A DNA stretch of 64,000 bases, from NCBI GenBank assembly GCA_017469925.1, contig JAFUFK010000012.1, positions 124,001-188,000 on the forward strand, written 5' to 3'. A model generated the notes under the pieces. That model made no database searches, was not told the origin of the DNA, and saw nothing but the letters and a program-made list of their open reading frames with translations. A program made the position numbers and the translations under genes. Source of the DNA: Bacteroidaceae bacterium. Lineage in GTDB: Bacteria > Bacteroidota > Bacteroidia > Bacteroidales > Bacteroidaceae. The number at the start of each line of letters is the position of its first letter. Position 1 is the stretch's first letter. Below, piece after piece: positions 7,924 through 14,335 of the stretch.

Positions 7924-9102
7924 ATGGAAAGCAATTTCGTCGATTACGTAAAGATTTGTTGCCGCTCGGGCAAGGGCGGTCGTGGTTCCATGCACATGCA
8001 CAGGGCCAAGTATGTCCCCAACGGAGGGCCCGACGGAGGCGACGGCGGCCGGGGAGGCCACGTCTATCTCCGTGGCAACCACAACTACTGGACACTCCTC
8101 CACCTGCGCTACGAACGACACATCTTCGCCGGACACGGAGGCAACGGAGGAAAGAGTCGTAGCACTGGCCACGACGGACAGGACCGTTATATCGATGTCC
8201 CCTGCGGCACCGTAGTGTATGATGCTGAGACGGGCGAATACCTGTGCGACGTCAGCGAGGACGGTCAGGTGGTCATGCTCTTGAAGGGAGGCCGAGGCGG
8301 ACTGGGCAACTGGAACTTCCGCACGGCCACCAACCAAGCCCCGCGCTACGCCCAACCAGGCGAACCGATGCAGGAACGCACCGTCATCCTGGAACTGAAA
8401 CTCCTGGCCGACGTCGGTCTCGTCGGTTTCCCCAATGCCGGTAAGAGTACGCTGCTCTCCAGCCTCAGCAGTGCCCGGCCCAAGATTGCCAACTACCCGT
8501 TTACCACGATGGAGCCCTCGCTGGGTATCGTCAGTTATCGCGACAACCAGTCGTTCGTCATGGCCGACATTCCGGGCATCATCGAAGGCGCTGCCGAGGG
8601 GCGTGGCCTGGGACTACGTTTCCTGCGCCACATCGAGCGCAATTCCCTCCTTCTCTTCATGGTGCCAGGCGACACCGACGACATAAAGAAAGAGTACGAG
8701 ATTCTGCTCAACGAGGTGGGAACCTTCAATCCCGACATGCTCGACAAGCAGCGAGTCTTGGCCATTACGAAGAGCGACCTCCTGGACGACGAACTCATCG
8801 AGATGCTCAGCCACGACCTGCCCGATGACATTCCCTGCGTCTTCATTTCAGCCGTGGCCAATCGCGGTCTGACGGAACTGAAGGACATCCTCTGGGCGGC
8901 TCTTAACAGCGAGAGCAACAAGTTGCAGGCCATCACCCACGAGGCCAAGATTGTCCATCGCAACAAGGACGTCGCCTATCTGCAGCAAGAACTCGAGGCC
9001 ATGGGCGAGGACGAGGACATCGAATTCCTGGACGACACCGACATCGAGGACATCGACGAACTGGACGACTTTGAATATGAGGACATAGAAACAGAAGGCT
9101 GA
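7924..9102 (+). CDS. obgE: Obg-family ribosome-assembly GTPase
   Basis: 392 aa. The N-terminal glycine-rich Obg domain ([31 protein letters not shown]) is followed by a G domain with G1 GFPNAGKST (168-176), switch region YPFTT, G3 DIPGI and G4 TKSD. In place of an OCT domain it ends in a strongly acidic tail (about residues 355-392), as in other Bacteroidetes Obg proteins. Acts in late 50S assembly. Last gene of the hpt operon; its stop codon lies within the terminator hairpin. Confidence 0.96.
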   Translation: MESNFVDYVKICCRSGKGGRGSMHMHRAKYVPNGGPDGGDGGRGGHVYLRGNHNYWTLLHLRYERHIFAGHGGNGGKSRSTGHDGQDRYIDVPCGTVVYDAETGEYLCDVSEDGQVVMLLKGGRGGLGNWNFRTATNQAPRYAQPGEPMQERTVILELKLLADVGLVGFPNAGKSTLLSSLSSARPKIANYPFTTMEPSLGIVSYRDNQSFVMADIPGIIEGAAEGRGLGLRFLRHIERNSLLLFMVPGDTDDIKKEYEILLNEVGTFNPDMLDKQRVLAITKSDLLDDELIEMLSHDLPDDIPCVFISAVANRGLTELKDILWAALNSESNKLQAITHEAKIVHRNKDVAYLQQELEAMGEDEDIEFLDDTDIEDIDELDDFEYEDIETEG

Positions 9103-9130
9103 GATTTCTCTCAGCCTTCTGTCTTTATTT
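9093..9130. terminator. Bidirectional terminator between obgE and the 69-aa gene
   Basis: Perfect 12-bp arms AGAAGGCTGAGA (9093-9104) and TCTCAGCCTTCT (9109-9120) around a TTTC loop, followed by GTCTTTATTT. It serves the convergent genes on both sides and contains the obgE stop codon. Confidence 0.85.
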
Positions 9131-9334
9131 ATGCCGGTTGGCCCGGGCCTTACGGATGTCGGCCTTCTTCTTGGCCGAGCCGCTGCCGTGGGCACCGGTC
9201 ACGTACTTCTTCTTCTGGGCCTTGGTGCGCACCTTATTGCCAGTGTCAGCCTTCTCGCGCTTAGGACCTCCCTTGAACGTGATGCCACTCAGGATTACTT
9301 CGTCAATATCGTCGCCTGCAAACTTGTCTGCCAT
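9125..9334 (-). CDS. Small basic protein, unknown function
   Basis: 69 aa. The first third is acidic/hydrophobic (DDIDEVILSGITF). The remainder is very lysine/arginine rich (TKAQKKKYVTG, SAKKKADIRKARANRHK), which suggests nucleic-acid or ribosome binding. A good Shine-Dalgarno-like AAAAGG precedes the ATG. It starts 10 nt after the AICAR formyltransferase stop, so it is probably cotranscribed with it, and ends at a clean terminator. I do not recognise the family. Confidence 0.65.
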   Translation of the reverse strand: MADKFAGDDIDEVILSGITFKGGPKREKADTGNKVRTKAQKKKYVTGAHGSGSAKKKADIRKARANRHK

Positions 9335-9344
9335 AGCCTTTTAA

Positions 9345-10529
9345 TTAATGGTGGAACAGGCGCACGCCGGTGAAGGCCATGGCAATGTCGTACTTGTCAC
9401 AGGTCTCGATGACGTGGTCGTCGCGCACCGAGCCGCCGGCCTGGGCCACGTAGCGGACGCCGCTCTTGTGGGCGCGCTCGATGTTGTCGCCAAAGGGGAA
9501 GAACGCATCGCTGCCCAGACTTACGTCGGTGTTCCGTGAGAGCCACTGGCACTTCTCCTCGTCGGTCAGGGGTTCTGGCCGCTCGGTGAAGAATTTCTGC
9601 CACTCACCGTCGCGCAGCACGTCGTCGTGCTCGGGACCCAGGTAGATGTCGATGGTGTTGTCGCGGTCGGCGCGGCGGATGCCGGGCACGAAGGGCAGCG
9701 CCATTACCCTGGGGTGCTGGCGAAGCCACCATGTGTCGGCCTTCTGTCCGGCCAGTCGGGTGCAGTGGATGCGGCTCTGCTGTCCGGCGCCGATGCCGAT
9801 GGCCTGTCCGTCCTTGGCGTAGCAGACCGAGTTCGACTGGGTATATTTCAGTGTGATAAGGGCAATCAGCAGGTCGCGGCGTGCCTCGGGGGTGAACTCC
9901 TTGTTCCGTGTCGGGATATTCCCGAAGAGGGCGGGGTCGGCGAGGTCAATCTCGTTGCGTCCCTGCTCGAAGGTGATGCCGAACACCTGTTTGCGCTCGA
10001 TGGGCTGGGGGCGGTACGTCGGGTCTATCTGGATGACGCAGTACGTGCCCTTGCGCTTCTGGCGGAGCACCTCCAGGGCCTCGGGCGTGTAGTCGGGGGC
10101 GATGATGCCGTCCGAGACTTCGCGGTTGATGAGGCGTGCCGTCGATTCGTCGCAGGTGTCGCTGAGGGCAATGAAGTCGCCATACGACGACATGCGGTCG
10201 GCGCCGCGGGCGCGGGCGTATGCCGAGGCAATCGGGCTCAGGGGTAGGGGAGCGTCATCGATGAAATAAATCTTCTTGAGCGTATCGCTCAGGGGCAGGC
10301 CTACGGCGGCTCCGGCGGGCGAGACGTGCTTGAACGAGGCTGCTGCGGGCAGGCCCGTGGCCAGCTTCAGTTCGCGCACCAACTGCCACGAGTTCAGGGC
10401 GTCGAGCAGATTGATGTAGCCCGGTCGGCCGTTAAGCACTGTGATGGGTAACTCGCCCTCTTCCATAAAGATGCGTGAGGGCTTCTGGTTCGGGTTGCAC
10501 CCGTACTTTAATGTTAATTCACAATTCAT
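9345..10529 (-). CDS. Monofunctional AICAR formyltransferase (PurH C-terminal type)
   Basis: 394 aa. Catalyses the formylation of AICAR to FAICAR in purine synthesis. The catalytic Lys-His pair is in ASFKHVSPAGA (K67-H68). YTQSNSVCYAKDGQAIGIGAGQQSRIHC and the C-terminal FPFGDN...GVRYVAQAGGSVRDD match the transformylase half of PurH. The IMP-cyclohydrolase half is absent, so another gene must close the ring. The coding start abuts an AT-rich repeat cluster next to tmRNA. Confidence 0.93.
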   Translation of the reverse strand: MNCELTLKYGCNPNQKPSRIFMEEGELPITVLNGRPGYINLLDALNSWQLVRELKLATGLPAAASFKHVSPAGAAVGLPLSDTLKKIYFIDDAPLPLSPIASAYARARGADRMSSYGDFIALSDTCDESTARLINREVSDGIIAPDYTPEALEVLRQKRKGTYCVIQIDPTYRPQPIERKQVFGITFEQGRNEIDLADPALFGNIPTRNKEFTPEARRDLLIALITLKYTQSNSVCYAKDGQAIGIGAGQQSRIHCTRLAGQKADTWWLRQHPRVMALPFVPGIRRADRDNTIDIYLGPEHDDVLRDGEWQKFFTERPEPLTDEEKCQWLSRNTDVSLGSDAFFPFGDNIERAHKSGVRYVAQAGGSVRDDHVIETCDKYDIAMAFTGVRLFHH

Positions 10530-10636
10530 AATGTATAATTCATAATGAAATTATAATGCATAATTCATTAATGCAATGGTTGCGTTTTGAGTCCATAGGC
10601 TTATTGTGCATTGTGCATTATGAATTATGCATTAAA
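10528..10636. repeat. AT-rich inverted-repeat cluster
   Basis: Words of the type ATAATTCATAATG and TAATGCATAATTCATTA occur at about 10528-10575. They recur inverted as CATTATGAATTATGCATTA at about 10616-10634, flanking a less AT-rich core. The cluster sits exactly between the 5' end of the AICAR formyltransferase gene and the 3' end of tmRNA. Confidence 0.6.
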
Positions 10637-10640
10637 TGAA

Positions 10641-11043
10641 GTGGAGCCGGAGGGGATTGAACCCTCGTCCAAACAGGGACGTCCTGAGCTTTCTACACGC
10701 TTATCTTGGTCTTCGTTTTCGTGCCGTGGCAAGACCCAAGCCACCAACCACGGCCTTATCCTCTAAAGTTTCACCGACGGTGCGAGGCCGCTGTCGGCTA
10801 TCCCCGATTTTGCTGTGCCACCGGTTCGGAGTGCTTCGGGGCGGATGAGCCTCCGGGTGACATCTCGTCGCAGCACCTGGTGCCGCGATTAAGCTTCGGA
10901 TCTACTGTACTTCGATCAAGCAGCGAGAGCGTAGTTGTTTTCGCCAGTTAATTGTCTGATAGTCATTGATTAAAGAGAGCGGCCACCAACTCTCTGCGTG
11001 CTTACTGAGCACCCCATCCTGCTGTCAAATCCATGTCGACCCC
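10641..11043 (-). ncRNA. ssrA: tmRNA (rescues stalled ribosomes)
   Basis: Read on the minus strand. The 5' end GGGGTCGACATGG pairs with the 3' CGGCTCCA to form the alanyl acceptor stem, and the T arm is GGTTCAATCCCC. The tag frame is GGC GAA AAC AAC TAC GCT CTC GCT GCT TGA, giving GENNYALAA after the tRNA alanine, a Bacteroidetes-type tag. About 403 nt; CCA is not encoded. It pairs with SmpB (not in the window) to tag stalled proteins for proteolysis. Confidence 0.96.
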
Positions 11044-11058
11044 AGATGTAAGTGGCTG

Positions 11059-11066
11059 CAAAGATA
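11059..11066 (-). promoter_or_regulatory. -7 box for ssrA
   Basis: TATCTTTG on the minus strand, 15 nt upstream of the tmRNA 5' end. Confidence 0.7.
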
Positions 11067-11154
11067 GTGAAATCCTGCGAACGAAACAAGCGCAAGACGA
11101 AATTTATTTCAATTTTGCCACCCCCTCCCTCTGCTTGGCAGGGCGAAGGGCTCC

Positions 11155-11395
11155 CATCGTTCAGACATGACCGAACCATCGTTCAGTGATGACCGAACCA
11201 TCGTTCAGACATGACCGAACGACGGCGGGTACCAACGGGACCCTTCCATCGTTCAATGCGCATTGAACGAACGACCGATGCGCATCGAACGAACGTTCCA
11301 TCGCGATTGAACGACGACAGGTTCTCATCGTTCGTCCGCGGACGAACGAACGTTCCACCGCGGCCGAACCATCGTTCCACCGCGGCCGAACGACG
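11155..11395. repeat. Palindrome array 1: three 70-bp units of three 18-bp palindromic modules
   Basis: Modules of the form GTTC-N10-GAAC start at 11159, 11181, 11203 / 11251, 11273 (first half degenerate, GACC), 11295 / 11330, 11352, 11374. Within each triplet the period is exactly 22 bp (18-bp module plus 4-bp linker CATC or GAAC). Each triplet begins CATC and ends GACG, giving three 70-bp units: 11155-11224, 11247-11316, 11326-11395. The N10 centres are often themselves palindromic (AATGCGCATT, GTCCGCGGAC). No gene is supported across it. Confidence 0.9.
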
Positions 11396-11448
11396 AACGG
11401 GACGAGAACTTTTCCACCGAATCCCTTTGCCGTTTCGGAATCTCTTCG

Positions 11449-11456
11449 TAAATTTG
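11449..11456 (+). promoter_or_regulatory. Possible -7 box upstream of the low-GC pair
   Basis: TAAATTTG fits TAnnTTTG. If used, the transcript would have a leader of about 250 nt before the ATG at 11712, including the 11569-11610 hairpin. Confidence 0.35.
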
Positions 11457-11568
11457 CAGTGTGTTCCGCAAGGAATGCAGACATTTGGGTTAAGATTAGC
11501 GTTCAGCTATTTATCGGAGATTCGGGAATGTAGGAAGTTCAAGAATCCGTGCTAATAACACTGCGATA

Positions 11569-11610
11569 GATAGAATGAATGCTTGCGCGTTAGCGTGAGC
11601 GTCATTTATC
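11569..11610. other. Predicted stem-loop in a long untranslated stretch
   Basis: GATAGAATGA pairs with TCATTTATC, and inside it GCTTGCGC pairs with GCGTGAGC around a TTA loop. Apart from palindrome array 1, the possible -7 box at 11449 and a 9-bp inverted pair (TTTCCTAC/GTAGGAAA) near 11630-11682, I see nothing else in the gene-free stretch 11067-11711. Confidence 0.5.
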
Positions 11611-11711
11611 TTGTGTTATGGGCATTTCCTACAGCCTCCGAATCAAAGATAATGGGTTCACGCTACTTCTGTGTGGGTAGGAAATAAGAAAAACATTAAA
11701 TCGATACGAAG

Positions 11712-12386
11712 ATGAAAAAAGTGTTATTTTTATGTTTAGCCATTGTCACTATGGCTGCATGTACCAAGAGTCCAGAAGATAGGGCTAAGGATATGATTAA
11801 GGAGGGTGTTAAGCGCATGCTTTACAATCCAGGGAGTTATGATGCGGTAAGTACGACCATTGACAGTGCATTTACACCTTATGGCGATCCGGCTTTCTAT
11901 GAGCAGACGCTTAAGGTTTATAAGTTGGCAGAAGAAATCCAAAGCCTTAAGCGTACAGAAAAAGAAAAGAAATCAACGATGTCAATATATAGTGGCCGTT
12001 ATATGACTGCTTTCAGTCAAAATTCTTACAATGAAGCTAAGAAGGAATATGACGAGGCGATTGCTAAACGAGAGAAAATTGAGAAAAAAGTAAATAAGAT
12101 GGTAGAAGATTTGAAGACGCAAATAGGAGCAAGACGTCAGTTCGTCGGTTTTTGGGCAGTCCATCGTTATCGTGCAAAAAATAATGCAGGAGAGACTTCT
12201 TTTGGGGATGTTGTTTTTATTTTTGACAAGGATTTAAGTAAAATTGTGTATGCTTATGATCCGGAAGATTCAGACTTTAAGAAAGCAATGCTATTATATA
12301 GGTTAATGCAAGGGTATGACATAGAACTTGAAGAGGATGCATTTTGGATAGATACAGACCTTTGGGAGGAGATATGGAATAAATGA
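11712..12386 (+). CDS. Lipoprotein of unknown function in a low-GC island
   Basis: 224 aa. A lipoprotein signal peptide ends in TMAAC (Cys17). A predicted coiled coil rich in K/E spans about residues 75-140 (KLAEEIQSLKRTEKEKK; KREKIEKKVNKMVEDLKTQI). The C-terminus contains a small beta-rich region (FVGFWAVHRYRAKNNAGE, VVFIFDKDLSKIVYAY). Its base composition is clearly more AT-rich than the flanking genes, suggesting recent acquisition. The stop overlaps the next start (ATGA), so the pair is translationally coupled. No family recognised. Confidence 0.75.
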   Translation: MKKVLFLCLAIVTMAACTKSPEDRAKDMIKEGVKRMLYNPGSYDAVSTTIDSAFTPYGDPAFYEQTLKVYKLAEEIQSLKRTEKEKKSTMSIYSGRYMTAFSQNSYNEAKKEYDEAIAKREKIEKKVNKMVEDLKTQIGARRQFVGFWAVHRYRAKNNAGETSFGDVVFIFDKDLSKIVYAYDPEDSDFKKAMLLYRLMQGYDIELEEDAFWIDTDLWEEIWNK

Positions 12387-13396
12387 AAAAGAAAAAAGTC
12401 CGCATCCCCTATGCCCTAAAGGATGGGCGAATCGTATATATTGATGATGTAGAAAGGGGCTTGGCATGTGGATGCACTTGCCCAAAATGTGGGCAACCCT
12501 TAAAAGCAAGAAAGGGAGAGGTTAGAGAAAAGCACTTTGCCCATCATGGTGATGTCGAATGTAAAGGTGCCTATGAGGAAACAAAGCATAGGCTCGCTAT
12601 CCAAATCCTGCAAGATGAGAAACGAGTGATGGCTCCCCCATATGAAAATGTCGCACTTCAAGAACAACTCATCTTCAGTGACGTAGATGTGGAAGTTCGG
12701 AATATGGCCGAAGGGATAATACCAGATGTCGTGGGGACTTGCAATGATGGAACCAAAATCTGTATAGAAGTGCGTTGCACCCATGCTGTGGATGAGGAGA
12801 AATTAAGCAAAATTAGGGCCTTGGGCCTACATTGCCTGGAAATAGACATTCGCAAGCATCGCATGGATGAGGCGGAACTTAGGACGTTCTTACTTGATTC
12901 AGTAGAAGAGCGAAAGTGGCTGAATCATCCTGAATACGAGAAATCTTATCAGGAAAAGAAAGCGAATGAAGAAGAGCGGAATAAAGCCCCACAAGAAAAG
13001 ATGCATCAGGCATCGCAGGCGTTAAATCGTCATGGTGCGTCCACTGATAGTAATAATCGGAAAGAGCCTACTTATGAATATAAAGTGGTTCCGCGCCCCG
13101 AGGTAGCCCCCTTGACGGATGGTCCTATCAAGGATTATTATGAAAACTTGCATCCTCATGGCACCTTTCATGAATATACGGAAGCCCACACCGTTGCTGT
13201 TAATTATGGGCTCTCTCTTAACCGTAAATCAATCTTCGTAATTCATGCCGAACGGTTTCTTGAGGGTGTCCGCTTGCCCTTTCACCTTTCACGAATTACG
13301 TTCAAAGACGGCGAGTATGTCGCTGAACACATTGGGGCATACCCATACGAGAGTATGGCGGAAAGGACTTATTTGAGCTTAAAGACAAAAGAATGA
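12383..13396 (+). CDS. CoiA-like protein with zinc finger and PD-(D/E)xK nuclease-like domain
   Basis: 337 aa. The N-terminal treble-clef-like motif CPKCGQPLKARKG (Cys33, Cys36) is followed by KHFAHH (50-55), as in competence CoiA-like proteins. A nuclease-like core follows: IIPDVV (D115) then CIEVRCTH (E129), the spacing expected for PD-(D/E)xK. The C-terminal third (DGPIKDYYENL...LSRITFKDGEY) is not recognised. Coupled to the preceding lipoprotein by a 4-nt overlap. Low GC. Could act on DNA during uptake or defence; this is inferred from the fold only. Confidence 0.75.
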   Translation: MKKKKVRIPYALKDGRIVYIDDVERGLACGCTCPKCGQPLKARKGEVREKHFAHHGDVECKGAYEETKHRLAIQILQDEKRVMAPPYENVALQEQLIFSDVDVEVRNMAEGIIPDVVGTCNDGTKICIEVRCTHAVDEEKLSKIRALGLHCLEIDIRKHRMDEAELRTFLLDSVEERKWLNHPEYEKSYQEKKANEEERNKAPQEKMHQASQALNRHGASTDSNNRKEPTYEYKVVPRPEVAPLTDGPIKDYYENLHPHGTFHEYTEAHTVAVNYGLSLNRKSIFVIHAERFLEGVRLPFHLSRITFKDGEYVAEHIGAYPYESMAERTYLSLKTKE

Positions 13397-13403
13397 TTAT
13401 CAC

Positions 13404-13433
13404 CCCCCCTCCCCAAAAAGGAGGGGCTTTTCG
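13404..13433 (+). terminator. Terminator after the CoiA-like gene
   Basis: CCCCTCC and GGAGGGG arms around CCAAAAA, then CTTTTCG. It lies 8 nt after the stop codon. Confidence 0.75.
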
Positions 13434-13704
13434 TCCCTCCCTTGCCAATCACTCCATGGTGAGAGGGTTCCCAGATTCCTTATTTATCCTCTGAAACTTC
13501 CGGTTCTGCGGCAACGATAGGGCTGGGCAGCTTGTGGTAATAAGCAGCAGAGTCACAAATTTCTTTGATAATTCAGCAAAAACTTGTGTCGTAAAGGGCG
13601 TCTGCCTAAAATATTTGCCCTTTCTTACAATAAATCGGACATTATGGAGTTATATTATATGATAATATAGTAGAAATAAACGACGCTAAAACCGATAGAA
13701 CCGA
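13434..13704. other. Gene-free stretch with a possible gene remnant
   Basis: On the minus strand, 13480-13572 is open and translates to a 30-residue C-terminal-looking peptide (IIKEICDSAAYYHKLPSPIV, then six more residues to the stop), with stop codons upstream. This may be the tail of a lost gene. The rest is AT-rich near 13640-13680 and probably holds the promoter of the polysaccharide operon, but I see no clear TAnnTTTG box. Confidence 0.35.
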
Positions 13705-14331
13705 GTGGCAAACGCTGAAGATAAGTACACGGATGGCATGAACCTGGCCGGACGACTGACGAAACGTGCGTTCGACATCGTGGCCTCCATATTGGGGTTG
13801 ATACTGCTCTCACCATTGTTTCTCTACATCTATGTGTGCCTGCGCCGGCAGGGCGACGGCCCCGTCATCTATCGCCAGGAGCGCATCGGACTGGGCGGGC
13901 GGCCCTTCGATATCCTGAAGTTCCGCACGATGGCCCCGGACAGCGAGCAGGACGGTGTGCCCCAACTGTCGGAGCGCAGCGACCAGCGCCAGACCCCCGT
14001 GGGCAAGTGGCTGCGTGAGCACCATCTCGACGAACTGCCCCAGTTGTGGAACGTCCTGGTGGGCGACATGTCGCTGGTGGGTCCGCGTCCCGAGCGGCAG
14101 TACTTCATCAACCTGATTATGCAGGAAAATCCCGACTACGAATACCTCTACCAGATGCGTCCCGGCATCACCTCGATGGCCACCATCTACAACGGCTACA
14201 CCGACACGATGGAGAAGATGCTCATCCGGCTGCAGATGGACCTCGAATACCTGCAAAAGCGAAGCCTTTGGCTCGACCTGAAGATATTATTTACTACCGT
14301 CCGACTTATTAGTTATGGAAAGAAAATCTGA
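13705..14331 (+). CDS. Initiating sugar transferase (PglC/WcaJ-type monotopic phosphoglycosyl transferase)
   Basis: 208 aa from a GTG; an ATG at 13738 (MNLAGRLTKRAFDIV) is an equally plausible start. It transfers a sugar-1-phosphate to undecaprenyl phosphate to start polysaccharide repeat assembly. Motifs: a membrane helix at about 25-45 (FDIVASILGLILLSPLFLYIY), GPVIYRQERIGLGGRPFDILKFRTM, the conserved LRxxxLDELPQLWNVLVGDMSLVGPRP and PGITS. Compact form without the N-terminal four-helix domain. First gene of the forward polysaccharide operon. Confidence 0.92.
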   Translation: MANAEDKYTDGMNLAGRLTKRAFDIVASILGLILLSPLFLYIYVCLRRQGDGPVIYRQERIGLGGRPFDILKFRTMAPDSEQDGVPQLSERSDQRQTPVGKWLREHHLDELPQLWNVLVGDMSLVGPRPERQYFINLIMQENPDYEYLYQMRPGITSMATIYNGYTDTMEKMLIRLQMDLEYLQKRSLWLDLKILFTTVRLISYGKKI

Positions 14332-14335
14332 CACT

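Noticed and set aside
11155..11395. CRISPR array
   Set aside because: Repeats are 18-22 bp, adjacent and palindromic with 4-bp linkers; there are no unique spacers of 25-40 bp and no cas genes in the window.
11161..11484. A 107-aa reverse-strand reading frame across palindrome array 1 with repeated peptides
   Set aside because: The repeated peptide follows from the DNA repeat; there is no ribosome-binding site, composition is repeat-driven and no protein family is suggested.
10641..13704. Island integrated at the ssrA 3' end
   Set aside because: The low-GC genes lie on the 5' side of ssrA, no integrase is present and no duplicate of the ssrA 3' end was seen.
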